DNA of 40,020 bases from Candidatus Blastococcus massiliensis AP3. GTDB taxonomy: Bacteria > Actinomycetota > Actinomycetes > Mycobacteriales > Geodermatophilaceae. Position numbers and translations under genes: made by a program. Location: positions 896,313 to 936,332 of the forward strand of contig NZ_HG931174.1 in the NCBI RefSeq assembly GCF_000582785.1. Direction: 5' to 3'. Positions 29,947 through 39,321 of this stretch are shown here, piece after piece. The first letter of the stretch is position 1, and each line of letters starts with the position of its first letter. The notes below the pieces were generated by a model. It was not told the origin of the DNA. It did no database searches and saw nothing but the letters and a program-made list of their open reading frames with translations.

Positions 29947-31728
29947 ATGCGATCGAACCGCGACAGCGACGGGACACCTCTGGACGAACTGGCCGCGGCC
30001 ATCACCACCGGTGCGGTCCGGCTGGCCGCGGCGACGGCGGCGTGGCTCCGGCTGGTGGCCGAGTTCGACCGGCGCGGGGGCTGGAACGGCGTCGGCATCC
30101 TGTCCTGCGCGCACTGGCTGGCGTGGCAGTGCGGCCTCGGGCCGGGTGCGGCCCGGGAGCACGTCCGCGTGGCGCGGGCGCTCACCGGCCTGCCGCGCAT
30201 CGAGGCCGCCTTCGCCGCCGGCCGGCTCTCCTACTCCAAGGTGCGCGCCCTGACGCGCATCGCCGAACCCGACTGCGAGGAGATGCTGATCGAGTTCGCG
30301 CTCGCGGCCACTGCGTCGCAGACCGAGCGGTTCTGCCGCCAGTGGCGGCAGGCCGACGACGCGGCGGCCGGCACCCCGGGATCCGGCCGTACCGCGCGCG
30401 AGGCGGAGGACGGCATGACCTTCGAGCACTGGTACGACGACGACGGCTTCCTCACGCTCAAGGTGCGCATGCCCGCGGCGGACGGCGCGGCGCTGATGAC
30501 CGCCGTCGAGGGCCGGGCCGAACGGGACGCGCGCCGGGAGCGCGCCCAGGCCGGCAAGGCGGCCGCGGCTCACGAGGCGATCGAGGCCGCCGGCGGGACC
30601 GTCGATGCCGACCTGGTCGAGCGCTGCGCCGAGGACAGCGCGATCGGCCGGGTCCGCGAACGCCGGACCGCACGGAGGGTCGCGGCCCTGGCCGAGCTCG
30701 TCTCCGCCGGCGCCGCGCAGGAGGAGCGCCGTCCTGGGGATCCGCCGCGGCGCGAGGTCGTCGTGCACGTCGACGCCGCCGTCCTGGCCGACGACACCGC
30801 CGCCGGGCGCGCCTACCTCGACGGTGGGCCGCCGATCACCGGCGCCCAGGTCCGCCGGATGCTGTGCGAGGCCACCGTCGTGGCCATGCTCGAACGAGAG
30901 CGGGAGCCCCTGGCCGTCGGACGCCGGAAGCGGCGGGCGACCAGGGCCCAGTGGCGCGCGCTGCTGCGCCGCGACGGTGGGTGCGCCCGCCCTGGCTGCC
31001 CCGAGACCCGGGTGGAGCGCCTGCACGCCCACCACATGCGGCATTGGCTCGTCGGCGGACCGACCGACATCGACAACCTGGTGCTGCTGTGCGACGTCGA
31101 CCACGGTCTGGTCCACGAGCACGACCTGGTCGTCCGGCGCGAGGGCGGCCGCCTCGTGGTCACGACGCCGGACGGTCACCGGGTGTGGGGCGGCGCCGAC
31201 GCCGCCTTCGTCACCGGCGTGGACGGACCGGCCCCCGACCCGCTCAGCGGCGCGGACCCGTTCGCCGGTGTCCACCCCATCGACACGACCGCCGGCCGCC
31301 GCCCGACGGCGCCTCCGTCCGAGAACCCCCTCGCCGCAGGTTCCGCCGGCGCGATCGAGGGCAGCGTCCCCCTCGCCCGCCCCCGACGCCGGCCGAGCGT
31401 GCGGCGCCGCCGGGGCTCGACACCGACCCGTCCCCGTCCTGCCGGACCGCACCCGACGGCACTTCTCGCCGCTCGGCGCTCCCGGCTGCGGGGTCGCGCC
31501 GCCGCGACCGCCGTCTCGGTGGAGGTGGAGGCCCGCCGCCTCGAACGGACGCTCTTCCCGGAGGGGGCGCCTCGCCTCGCCGCCCTGCCGGACGCACGCT
31601 GCGAACGACTCGACATGGCCTACGCGCTCGGCGTGCTCATGACCAACCGCGACCTCGTCCGGCGGCTGGAGGTCGAACGAGGTCTCGCGCCGGACGTTCC
31701 CGCGGGAACGCCCGGGCTCGCCGGGTGA
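29947..31728 (+). CDS. DUF222/HNH endonuclease (13E12 repeat family)
   Basis: 593 residues. The N-terminal DUF222 domain (about 10-330) includes WLRLVAEFDRRGGWNGVG, then SCAHWLAWQCGLGPGAAREHVRVA and FAAGRLSYSKVRALTRIA. The HNH nuclease motif follows around residues 340-380: RDGGCARPGCPETRVERLHAHH, then HWLVGGPTDIDNLVLLCDVDH. A basic, low-complexity C-terminal region ends in a short helix (MAYALGVLMTNRDLVRRLEV). These multi-copy genes are typical of actinobacteria and resemble the mycobacterial REP13E12 element genes. It has a damage-type promoter and flanking palindromes. Confidence 0.9.
   Translation: MRSNRDSDGTPLDELAAAITTGAVRLAAATAAWLRLVAEFDRRGGWNGVGILSCAHWLAWQCGLGPGAAREHVRVARALTGLPRIEAAFAAGRLSYSKVRALTRIAEPDCEEMLIEFALAATASQTERFCRQWRQADDAAAGTPGSGRTAREAEDGMTFEHWYDDDGFLTLKVRMPAADGAALMTAVEGRAERDARRERAQAGKAAAAHEAIEAAGGTVDADLVERCAEDSAIGRVRERRTARRVAALAELVSAGAAQEERRPGDPPRREVVVHVDAAVLADDTAAGRAYLDGGPPITGAQVRRMLCEATVVAMLEREREPLAVGRRKRRATRAQWRALLRRDGGCARPGCPETRVERLHAHHMRHWLVGGPTDIDNLVLLCDVDHGLVHEHDLVVRREGGRLVVTTPDGHRVWGGADAAFVTGVDGPAPDPLSGADPFAGVHPIDTTAGRRPTAPPSENPLAAGSAGAIEGSVPLARPRRRPSVRRRRGSTPTRPRPAGPHPTALLAARRSRLRGRAAATAVSVEVEARRLERTLFPEGAPRLAALPDARCERLDMAYALGVLMTNRDLVRRLEVERGLAPDVPAGTPGLAG
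31695..31710. repeat. 16-bp palindrome, copy 2 (3' end of the HNH gene)
   Basis: CGTTCCCGCGGGAACG, identical to 29878-29893, lies in the last codons of the HNH gene (encoding VPAGT) and about 65 bp before the RecQ GTG. Confidence 0.7.
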
Positions 31729-31736
31729 GGCCCGGC
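31720..31736 (+). terminator. Hairpin over the HNH stop codon
   Basis: GCCGGG-TGAGG-CCCGGC is a 6-bp stem with the TGA stop in its loop. A weak terminator candidate. Confidence 0.35.
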
Positions 31737-31774
31737 ACGGTTTGCCGGACACCCGCCCCGGGGACAGGGAGCCG

Positions 31775-33511
31775 GTGCCGCGCGCGTCCGCAGAAGCCCC
31801 CGCCGAAACCCGTAGCGACGACAACCCGGCCGGCGCCACCGCGTCGGTCCGCACCCGTCGCATCCGCGAGTTCGCCCGCGACGTCCTCGGCTACGAGTCC
31901 TTCCGCCCCGGCCAGGAAGCGGCCATGCAGGCGGTGGTCAGCGGGCGGGACACCCTCGCCGTCCTCCCCTCGGGGGCCGGCAAGACCGCGATCTACCAGG
32001 TGGCGGGGCAGCTCCTCGACGGTCCGGTCGTCGTCGTCTCGCCGCTGATCGCCCTGCAGCGCGACCAGGTGGAGCGGCTCACCGAGCTCGAGGAGCAGGC
32101 CGGGGCCGCCGCGCAGCTGAACTCCACTCTGTCGGCCGGCGACCAGCGCGAGGCACTGGACGGATTGCGTGACGGAACGGTTCGCTACCTCTTCCTGGCC
32201 CCGGAGCAGCTGGCCAAGCCCGACGTGGTCGAGGCCCTCGCCGCCGCCGCACCCGCCCTGTTCGTCGTCGACGAGGCGCACTGCGTCTCCGCCTGGGGCC
32301 ACGACTTCCGCCCCGACTACCTCCGGCTCGGCAACGCTGCCGAGCAACTCGGCTCGCCCACCGTCCTCGGGCTCACCGCCACCGCGGCTCCCCCGGTGCG
32401 CGCGGAGATCGTCGAGCGGCTCGGGATGACCGACCCCGAGATCGTCGTCGCGGGCTTCGACCGGCCGGAGATCCGGCTGGAGGTCGACCACCATGCCGAC
32501 GCGCACGGCAAGGAGCAGGGCGTGCTGGACCGCGTCCTCGCCGAGATCGGGGACGGCCGGGGGCCGGGCATCGTCTACAGCGCCACCCGCAAGGGGACGG
32601 AGACCATCGCCGACGAGCTGCGCGAGCGCGGGCTGCGTGCCCGGCACTACCACGCGGGCCTCAACAAGGGAGACCGCGAGGAGACCCAGCGCGTGTGGAT
32701 GGAGGACGAGCTGGACGTCGTCGTCGCCACCACTGCCTTCGGCATGGGCATCGACAAGCCCGACACCCGGTTCGTCATCCATTCCGAACCGGCCGACTCG
32801 ATCGACAGCTACTACCAGGAGATCGGCCGGGCGGGCCGTGACGGCGAACCGGCCCTGGCCGTGCTGGTCTACCGCCAGGAGGACCTCGGCCTGCGCCGCT
32901 TCTTCGCCGCCGGCACCCCCGCCGAGGAGGAGCTCCAGCAGGTCGCCGGGCTGGTGGCCGCGGCCCCCGCCGCCGGGCTCGAGGACGGCGTCAACGTGAA
33001 GACGCTCCGCGAGGAGACCGGCCGGGCGGCCACCCCGCTGGTCCGCGACCTGAACCTCCTCGAGCAGGTGGCCGCGGTCGTCCTGGACGAGGAGGGCGCG
33101 GCCCACCCCGCGCAGGGCGCGCCCCCGCCCGGCGCAGCCGCCGAGCAGGCCCGCGAGCTCGCCGAGCACCACGAGAAGGTCGACCAGAGCCGCGTGGAGA
33201 TGATGCGCGGCTACGCCGAGACCACCGAGTGCCGCCGCCAGTTCCTCCTCGGCTACTTCGGCGAGCAGCTCGACGAGCCGTGCGGCAACTGCGACAACTG
33301 CTCCGCCGGCACCGCCCAGGAGAACCCGGGCCCCGACGACCACGACACCCCGTTCCCGGTCGAGACGCCCGTCGAGCACAGCGAGTGGGGCAACGGCGTC
33401 GTCATGCGCGTCGAGGACGACCGCCTCACCGTGCTGTTCGACGAGGTCGGCTACAAGACGCTCGGACTGGCCGCCGTCGTCGAGAACGACCTGCTGCGCA
33501 CCCGCCCCTGA
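31775..33511 (+). CDS. RecQ-like DNA helicase with Tudor-like C-terminus
   Basis: About 578 residues. An SF2 helicase core: Walker A LPSGAGKTAIYQV (near residue 70), DEAH box VVDEAHCVSAWGHDFRPDY, LGLTATAAP, and motif VI QEIGRAGRDGE. The RQC zinc cluster is CRRQFLLGYFGEQLDEPCGN followed by CDNC. There is no HRDC domain. The last 50 or so residues (VEHSEWGNGVVMRVEDDRLT, then VLFDEVGYKTL) resemble the Tudor-like C-terminal domain of UvrD/PcrA. The GTG at 31775 has GGGGACAGGGAG before it; a TTG at 31742 is the longest alternative. Probable role is DNA repair. Confidence 0.87.
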   Translation: MPRASAEAPAETRSDDNPAGATASVRTRRIREFARDVLGYESFRPGQEAAMQAVVSGRDTLAVLPSGAGKTAIYQVAGQLLDGPVVVVSPLIALQRDQVERLTELEEQAGAAAQLNSTLSAGDQREALDGLRDGTVRYLFLAPEQLAKPDVVEALAAAAPALFVVDEAHCVSAWGHDFRPDYLRLGNAAEQLGSPTVLGLTATAAPPVRAEIVERLGMTDPEIVVAGFDRPEIRLEVDHHADAHGKEQGVLDRVLAEIGDGRGPGIVYSATRKGTETIADELRERGLRARHYHAGLNKGDREETQRVWMEDELDVVVATTAFGMGIDKPDTRFVIHSEPADSIDSYYQEIGRAGRDGEPALAVLVYRQEDLGLRRFFAAGTPAEEELQQVAGLVAAAPAAGLEDGVNVKTLREETGRAATPLVRDLNLLEQVAAVVLDEEGAAHPAQGAPPPGAAAEQARELAEHHEKVDQSRVEMMRGYAETTECRRQFLLGYFGEQLDEPCGNCDNCSAGTAQENPGPDDHDTPFPVETPVEHSEWGNGVVMRVEDDRLTVLFDEVGYKTLGLAAVVENDLLRTRP

Positions 33512-33524
33512 CCGGAGCGGTCAG
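33508..33524. terminator. Hairpin sharing the RecQ and CoxG stop codons
   Basis: CTGACCG-GAG-CGGTCAG is a perfect 7-bp stem. It contains the RecQ TGA in one arm and the complement of the CoxG TGA in the other. A possible bidirectional terminator. Confidence 0.5.
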
Positions 33525-34198
33525 CCGCGACGGCGGGCCAGCCAGACGACGAGCAACACCAGGACGGCCACAGCGACTCCGGGACCCGCGTACCGGGCCG
33601 CCGCGGCGCCGCCCGCCACCCCCAGCAGGTCGATCGGCTCCGGCTCCTGCGTCTCGCGGACCTCCAACAGCGGGCGGGGAACCGTGGGCACCGACCGGAC
33701 GACCTCCTCCGGGGAGGCGGGCGCGGCGGCCGGCGGTTCGGCCGCCGGCTGGTCCCCCGCGCCGAGCTGGGCGGCGAGCCTGTCGGCGAACTGACCCAGC
33801 AGCTTGTTGCCGACGTCGGTCATCACGCCCCGGCCGAACTGCGCCGGGCGGCCGGTGATGTTCAGGTCGGTGAGGACGTCGACCCGGGTCGAGTCGCCCT
33901 CGGCAGCCAGCGTGGCCGTGACCACCGCCGCCGCCGTGCCGTTGCCCCGCTGGTCCTTGCCGCGAGCGTCGATCACCGCCCGGTGCGCCTCCTCGTCCTT
34001 CTCGACGAACGACGCCTTGCCCGTGTAGGTCAGGTTGATCATGCCGAGCTTGACCTTCACCCTGCCGGTGAAGTCGTCGCCCTCGACGGTGTCCAGGGCA
34101 GCACCGGGCATGCACGGCGCGATCCGCTCGATGTCGAGCAGCACCCGCCAGGCCTCGTCGACGGGCACCGGCACGGTGAACGAGTTCTCCAGTTGCAC
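33521..34198 (-). CDS. CoxG-like SRPBCC protein with C-terminal membrane anchor
   Basis: 225 residues. The CoxG/SRPBCC domain covers residues 1-145: NSFTVPVPVDEAWRVLLDIE, then RIAPCMPGA, LTYTGKASFVEKDEE and DVLTDLNITGRPAQFGRGVM. A Pro/Ala-rich linker leads to one C-terminal helix (GPGVAVAVLVLLVVWLARRR). CoxG is thought to hold CO dehydrogenase-type enzymes at the membrane. The GTG at 34198 lies 15 nt after the coxM stop. It is the last gene of the operon. Confidence 0.88.
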   Translation of the reverse strand: MQLENSFTVPVPVDEAWRVLLDIERIAPCMPGAALDTVEGDDFTGRVKVKLGMINLTYTGKASFVEKDEEAHRAVIDARGKDQRGNGTAAAVVTATLAAEGDSTRVDVLTDLNITGRPAQFGRGVMTDVGNKLLGQFADRLAAQLGAGDQPAAEPPAAAPASPEEVVRSVPTVPRPLLEVRETQEPEPIDLLGVAGGAAAARYAGPGVAVAVLVLLVVWLARRRG

Positions 34199-34213
34199 GT
34201 GAAACCCCTGGGG

Positions 34214-35071
34214 TCAGATACCGGCCGCAGCGGTGACCGCGCGGCGGGTCAGCACCCTGGCCAGGTGCTCGCGGTAGTCGGCCTGCGCGTTGAGGTCGTC
34301 GCTCGGCTGCGTCCCTTCCGCGGCATGTCCCGCCGCCTCGGCGATCGCCCCTGCATCCGCGGCGGCACCGGCCAGCGCCTGTTCCGCCGCCGTCGCCCGC
34401 AACGGGGTCGGGCCCATGTTGGTCAGCCCGATCCGCGCCTCGGCGATGTGCCCGTTCTCGCGCCGCACGGCCGCGGCCACCCCGACGATCGCCCACGCCT
34501 GCGCGACCCGGTGGAACTTCTCGTAGTGCATCCCCCACTGACCGGCCAGCTTCGGCAGGCGCACCTCCACCAGCAGGTCCTGCTCCCCCAGCGCCGTCGT
34601 CAGGTAGTCCACGAAGAACTCCCGGGCCGGCACCGTCCGCCGCCCGCCCGGCCCGGCGACGACGAACTCGGCGTCCAGGGCCAGCGCGACCGCCGGCAGG
34701 TCCCCGGCGGGGTCAGCGTGCGCCAGCGCGCCGCCGAACGTCCCGCGGTGGCGCACCTGACGGTCGGCCACGGTCGCCGTCGCCTCGGCGACGAGCGGCG
34801 CGTGCTGCGCGATCAGAGGGTCGGCCAGCACGTCCGAGTGGGTGGTCATCGCCCCGACGACGATCGCATCGCCGTCGTCCCGGACGCCGCGCAGCTCGGC
34901 CACCTTGCTCAGGTCGACGACGAGGGACGGCGCCGCGAGCCGCAGCCGCATGACCGGGATCAGCGACTGCCCGCCGGCGAGGACCTTCGCGTCCTCCCCG
35001 CCCTCGACGATCGCCGCGAGCGCCTCGTCGACGGTGGTCGGCCGGGCGTAGTCGAAGGCAGCGGGGATCAT
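34214..35071 (-). CDS. Molybdenum hydroxylase FAD-binding medium subunit (CoxM type)
   Basis: A 285-residue FAD subunit that passes electrons from the 2Fe-2S subunit to an acceptor. FAD motifs: KVLAGGQSLIPVM (residues 29-41) and GTFGGALAHADPAGDLP. The C-terminal CO_deh_flav domain follows (FHRVAQAWAIVGVAAAVRRE). The second motif usually reads TIGG; here it is TFGG. The ATG at 35071 lies 28 nt after the coxL stop. Confidence 0.92.
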   Translation of the reverse strand: MIPAAFDYARPTTVDEALAAIVEGGEDAKVLAGGQSLIPVMRLRLAAPSLVVDLSKVAELRGVRDDGDAIVVGAMTTHSDVLADPLIAQHAPLVAEATATVADRQVRHRGTFGGALAHADPAGDLPAVALALDAEFVVAGPGGRRTVPAREFFVDYLTTALGEQDLLVEVRLPKLAGQWGMHYEKFHRVAQAWAIVGVAAAVRRENGHIAEARIGLTNMGPTPLRATAAEQALAGAAADAGAIAEAAGHAAEGTQPSDDLNAQADYREHLARVLTRRAVTAAAGI

Positions 35072-35099
35072 GGCTCGACTCCTTCGTCGTCGCGGCGGA

Positions 35100-37601
35100 T
35101 CATCGGTCGCCTCCCAGCGAGGACTCGGGCGTCGAGACGCCCGCGGTGGTCTCGGTCTGCGCTCCGCCGTAGGCGTTCGTGCCGGCGGTAGCGCGATCTC
35201 CGCCATCACCCCCGGACTGCAGGGCCCGCCAGACGCGCTCGGGGGTGAGCGGCATCCGGATGTCCGAGACGCCCAGGTGCCGGACGGCGTCGAGGGCGGC
35301 GTTGACCACGGCCGGCGTCGAGGCGATGCACCCCGCCTCGCCCACGCCCTTGGCCCCGATCGGGTTGCCGGGTGCCACGTGCACGGTGTTGCCGGTGTCG
35401 AAGTGCGGCAGGTCGGCGGCCGAGGGGACCAGGTAGTCGACGAACGTGCCCGTCGTCAGATTGCCGTCGGCGTCGTAGACCGCCTCCTCGTACAGCGCCT
35501 GGGCGATCCCCTGGGCCAGCCCGCCGTGCACCTGACCCTCGACGATCAGCGGGTTGACGATCGTCCCGACGTCGTCGACGCACGCGTACTTGCGGATCCT
35601 CACCATCCCGGTCTCGGTGTCCACCTCCGCCGCGCAGATGTGCGTGCCGTGGGGGAAGGAGAAGTTGACCGGGTCGAACGTCGCGTCGGCGTCGATCGAG
35701 GGCTCGATCCCCTCCGGGAAGTCGTGCGCGGCGAACGTGGCCAGCGCGATCTCCTGGATGGTCTTCCCGGTGCCGGGCGTGCCCCGTACGGAGAAGGTCC
35801 CGCCCTCGAACTGCAGGTCCTCCTCGGCGGCCTCCAGCAGGTGGGCGGCCACGGCGCGGGCCTTGGCCACGACCTTCTGCGACGCCCGCACGACCGCCGC
35901 CCCGCCGACCACCAGCGACCGCGAGCCGTAGGTGTCCAGGCCGCGCGGGGAGATCGCGGTGTCGCCGTGCAGCACCTCGACGTCCTCGAACGGCACGCCG
36001 AGCTCGTCGGCGACCAGCTGGCTCCACGCCGTCTCGTGGCCCTGGCCGTGCGGGGTGGACCCGGTGACGACCTCGACCTTGCCGGTGGGCAGCATCCGGA
36101 TCGAGGCGTGCTCCCAGCCCCCGGCCCCGTAGTCGAGCGAGCCCAGCACCCGCGACGGCGCCAGGCCGCACATCTCGGTGAACGTGGAGAAGCCGATGCC
36201 GAGCTGGACCGGATCGCCGGACTCCCGGCGGCGGCGCTGCTCCGCGCGCAGGTCGTCGTAACCGAGCAGCTCCAGCGCCTGCCGGGTCGCCTCGTCGTAG
36301 TCGCCGCTGTCGTACTCCAGCCCGGCGACCGTGGTGAACGGGAACTCCTCGGCCCGGATCCAGTTCTTCCGGCGCAGCTCGAGCGGGTCCATGCCGAGCT
36401 CGACGGCGAGCTCGTCCATGATCCGCTCGACGGCGAAGGTGGCCTCGGGCCGGCCGGCGCCGCGGTAGGCGTCGGTGGGCGTCTTGTTGGTGAACACGCC
36501 CTGGCAGTCGAAGCGGTAGGCCGGGAACTTGTAGATGCCCGGGTACATGAACGCCCCGAGGATCGGCACGCCCGGGCTGACCAGCCGCAGGTAGGCGCCC
36601 ATGTCCGAGAGGATGTGGACCTTGAGCCCCCGGACGGTGCCGTCGCGGTCCGCGGCGATGTCGACGTACTGGATCTGGTCGCGACCGTGGTGGGCGCTCA
36701 TCAGCGACTCGCTGCGGGTCTCGGCCCACTTGATCGGCTTGCCCAGGCGCTTCGCGACGAGGAGCGTGATCACCTCCTCGGGCGTGACCTGCAGCTTCCC
36801 GCCGAACCCGCCGCCGACGTCGGGGGCGATGACCCGCAGCTTGTGCTCCGGGACGCCGGTGACCATCGCCAGCATGATCCGCAGGATGTGCGGCACCTGG
36901 GTCGAGGACCACATCGTGTAGTTGTCGCCCTGCGGCTGCACGACGGTGGCGCGTGGCTCCATGAACGCCGGGATCAGCCGCTGCTGCACGAACCGGCGGC
37001 TCACGACCACCTCGGCGTCCGCGAACGCCCGGTCGGTGTCCTCGCCGGTGCCGGCCTCGCCCGCGTCGAAGACCCACCGGAAGCTCTCGTTGGAGTCCAG
37101 GTGGTCGTGGCAGAGCTGCGGCGCCTCCCCCAGCGCCTGCTCCATATCCAGGACGACGGGCAGCTGGTCGTAGTCGACGTCGACGAGCTCGACGGCGTCC
37201 TGCGCGGCGGCCTTGCTCCGCGCCACGATGACCGCGACCGCCTCGCCCACGTGGTTGACCTCGTCGACGGCCACCGACGGGTGGCCGGGGTTGACCATGT
37301 CCGGGGTCACCGGCCACGCGCAGGGGATGGAGCCCTGCTCGTCGGCGAGGTCGCGCCCGGTGAGGACGGCGACGACGCCCGGCGCGGAGCGCGCCGCCTC
37401 GACGTCGACACCGGTGATCGTGGCGTGCGCGACCGGGCTGCGGACGATCGCGAGGTGCAGCATCCCGGGCAGCACGAGGTTGTCGGTCCACGTCGTCCGG
37501 CCGGTGATCAGCCGGGCGTCCTCCTTGCGCCGACGGGCCTGCCCGACCTCCTTGGCCGGGCCGGCGGCGGGAGCCTGGGCGCGGTCCTCGACGGCGGTCA
37601 T
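35100..37601 (-). CDS. Molybdenum hydroxylase large subunit, Form II CoxL type
   Basis: An 833-residue catalytic subunit that binds molybdenum cytosine dinucleotide cofactor. The active-site loop is AYRGAGR (residues 378-384), the Form II signature; true CO dehydrogenases (Form I) carry AYXCSFR, with the copper-binding cysteine. Cofactor motifs [31 protein letters not shown] and the catalytic glutamate region [11 protein letters not shown] are intact. The substrate is unknown; aldehydes, purines or N-heterocycles are plausible. The ATG at 37601 overlaps the coxS stop as ATGA. The last 30 or so residues are a disordered Gly/Thr tail. Confidence 0.93.
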   Translation of the reverse strand: MTAVEDRAQAPAAGPAKEVGQARRRKEDARLITGRTTWTDNLVLPGMLHLAIVRSPVAHATITGVDVEAARSAPGVVAVLTGRDLADEQGSIPCAWPVTPDMVNPGHPSVAVDEVNHVGEAVAVIVARSKAAAQDAVELVDVDYDQLPVVLDMEQALGEAPQLCHDHLDSNESFRWVFDAGEAGTGEDTDRAFADAEVVVSRRFVQQRLIPAFMEPRATVVQPQGDNYTMWSSTQVPHILRIMLAMVTGVPEHKLRVIAPDVGGGFGGKLQVTPEEVITLLVAKRLGKPIKWAETRSESLMSAHHGRDQIQYVDIAADRDGTVRGLKVHILSDMGAYLRLVSPGVPILGAFMYPGIYKFPAYRFDCQGVFTNKTPTDAYRGAGRPEATFAVERIMDELAVELGMDPLELRRKNWIRAEEFPFTTVAGLEYDSGDYDEATRQALELLGYDDLRAEQRRRRESGDPVQLGIGFSTFTEMCGLAPSRVLGSLDYGAGGWEHASIRMLPTGKVEVVTGSTPHGQGHETAWSQLVADELGVPFEDVEVLHGDTAISPRGLDTYGSRSLVVGGAAVVRASQKVVAKARAVAAHLLEAAEEDLQFEGGTFSVRGTPGTGKTIQEIALATFAAHDFPEGIEPSIDADATFDPVNFSFPHGTHICAAEVDTETGMVRIRKYACVDDVGTIVNPLIVEGQVHGGLAQGIAQALYEEAVYDADGNLTTGTFVDYLVPSAADLPHFDTGNTVHVAPGNPIGAKGVGEAGCIASTPAVVNAALDAVRHLGVSDIRMPLTPERVWRALQSGGDGGDRATAGTNAYGGAQTETTAGVSTPESSLGGDR

Positions 37602-38077
37602 GCCTGGGCTCCCGTGTTCATCTCGCGGGCCGCCTGCTGCACGGCCCGGACGATGTTCTGGTAGCCCGTGCACCGGCAGAGGTTGCCCTCGATGCCCTCG
37701 CGCACCTCGTCGTCGCTGGGATCGGGGTTGTCGGCGACCAGGTCGACCGCGGCCATGATCATCCCCGGTGTGCAGTAGCCGCACTGGAGGCCGTGCAGCT
37801 CGTGGAAGGCCTTCTGCATCGGGTGCAGGGCCCCGTCCGGGGCGAGACCTTCGATGGTGGTGACGTCGCTGCCGTCGGCCTGGACGGCCAGCACCGTGCA
37901 GCTCTTCACCGCCTCGCCGTCCAGGTGCACGGTGCAGGCGCCGCAGTTGCTGGTGTCGCAGCCGACGACGGTCCCGACCTTGCCCAGCTGTTCCCTGAGG
38001 TGGTGCACCAGCAGGGTGCGGGGTTCGACCTCGTCGGTGTAGGTCACCCCGTCCACGCGCATCGAGATTCGGCTCAC
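37598..38077 (-). CDS. Molybdenum hydroxylase 2Fe-2S small subunit (CoxS type)
   Basis: A 159-residue two-cluster ferredoxin-like subunit. The plant-type 2Fe-2S site is C40, C45, C48 and C60 ([15 protein letters not shown]). The second cluster is [11 protein letters not shown] and NLCRCTGYQ. It relays electrons from the CoxL-type molybdenum site to the FAD subunit. The GTG at 38077 has GGAGGA 6 nt upstream. Confidence 0.95.
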   Translation of the reverse strand: MSRISMRVDGVTYTDEVEPRTLLVHHLREQLGKVGTVVGCDTSNCGACTVHLDGEAVKSCTVLAVQADGSDVTTIEGLAPDGALHPMQKAFHELHGLQCGYCTPGMIMAAVDLVADNPDPSDDEVREGIEGNLCRCTGYQNIVRAVQQAAREMNTGAQA

Positions 38078-38199
38078 GGATCCTCCGCTCGGATCGCCGG
38101 TTCGTGCATACCGGCCGCGGCCGGAGCACCTGAGCGGAGTCTGTCGCCTCGGAGTGATTCACGCCACACCTCCTGCGGCGGGCGGGCGGAAAGCTGCGG
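38078..38199 (-). other. 122-nt gap between xdhC and coxS
   Basis: A short odd palindrome GTGATTCAC (38154-38162) and a well-formed SD (AGGAGGT) that leads to no credible gene lie here. No clear promoter was seen, so coxSLMG may be read from upstream or from here. Confidence 0.35.
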
Positions 38200-39321
38200 T
38201 CAGCCGTCCACGGGACGGTGGATGGGGCCGTCGGTGCCGGCCAGCCGTTCGCCGGATCCTCCCCAGCGACCGGCGATGATCTCCGCCGCGATCGACACCG
38301 CCGTCTCCTCCGGGGTGCGGGCGCCCAGGTCCAGCCCGATCGGCGAGGCCAGCCGGCGCAGCTCGTCGTGCGTCATCCCCGCTTCGGTCAGCCGCGCCAG
38401 TCGTTCGGAGTGCGTGCGCCGCGACCCCATCGCCCCGATGTAGGCGACCGGGAGCCGCAGCGCGAGCTCCAGCAGGGGGACGTCGAACTTCGGGTCGTGG
38501 GTGAGCACGCACAGCACGGTGCGCTCGTCGAGCCGGCCCGCGTCCGCCTCCGCCTGCAGGTAGCGGTGCGGCCAGTCGACGACGACCTCGTCCGCGTCCG
38601 GGAAGCGCTTCGGTGTGGCGAACACCGGCCGGGCGTCGCAGACGGTCACCCGGTAGCCGAGGAACACTCCGAGCCGGGCGACGGCGGCGGCGAAGTCGAT
38701 GGCCCCGAACACCACCATGCGGGCCCGCGGGGCGAACGCGTTGACGAACAGCGCCAGGTCGTCGCCACGGCGCTCGCCGTCGTGCCCCATGTGGAGCATC
38801 CCGGTGCGACCGGCGGCCAGCATCCCCCGGGCATCGGCGGCGACGGCGTCGTCGAGACGCTGCAGCCCGAAGGTTCCCGAGACGCGGTCGGGCCACAGCA
38901 CCATCCGGCGGCCGACGCGGTCGGCGGGCCCCTCGACGCAGGTGGCGACGGCGACCGGCTCGTGGCGGTCGACGGACTCCTTGACCTCGCCGAGCTCCGG
39001 GAAGGACTCCCGCGAGACGGGCTCGACGAAGACGTCGAGGATCCCGCCGCAGGTCAGGCCGACGGCGAAGGCGTCGTCGTCGCTCACGCCGTAGCGCCGC
39101 AGCGCCGGCTCCCCGGTGTCGACGGCGTCGCGCGCCTCCTCGTAGACCGCACCCTCGACGCAGCCGCCCGAGACGCTGCCCACCGCTGTCCCGTCGGGGC
39201 CGACGAGCATCGACGCTCCCGCGGGGCGGGGGGCCGAGCGCCAGGTGGCCACCACGGTGCCCACGCCGACGGTCTCCCCCGCCTGCCACCACCCGACCAG
39301 GTCGTCCAGGACATCACGCAC
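38200..39321 (-). CDS. XdhC/CoxI family molybdenum hydroxylase maturation protein
   Basis: 373 residues. The N-terminal XdhC_CoxI domain (about 1-70: TVGVGTVVATWRSAPRPAGA and GSVSGGCVEGAVYEEA) is followed by a C-terminal Rossmann domain (MVVFGAIDFAAAVARLGVFL then GYRVTVCDAR; later AYIGAMGSRRTH). XdhC binds molybdenum cofactor, helps install its sulfido ligand and delivers it to the hydroxylase. The GTG at 39321 overlaps the upstream coxE-like gene by 8 nt. Confidence 0.92.
   Translation of the reverse strand: MRDVLDDLVGWWQAGETVGVGTVVATWRSAPRPAGASMLVGPDGTAVGSVSGGCVEGAVYEEARDAVDTGEPALRRYGVSDDDAFAVGLTCGGILDVFVEPVSRESFPELGEVKESVDRHEPVAVATCVEGPADRVGRRMVLWPDRVSGTFGLQRLDDAVAADARGMLAAGRTGMLHMGHDGERRGDDLALFVNAFAPRARMVVFGAIDFAAAVARLGVFLGYRVTVCDARPVFATPKRFPDADEVVVDWPHRYLQAEADAGRLDERTVLCVLTHDPKFDVPLLELALRLPVAYIGAMGSRRTHSERLARLTEAGMTHDELRRLASPIGLDLGARTPEETAVSIAAEIIAGRWGGSGERLAGTDGPIHRPVDG

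Noticed and set aside
35100-38162. A longer CoxL reading frame from a GTG at 38162 with an excellent SD (GGAGGT)
   Set aside because: The added residues are an Arg/Gly/Pro-rich shadow of coxS in another frame; coxS itself has all eight cluster cysteines.
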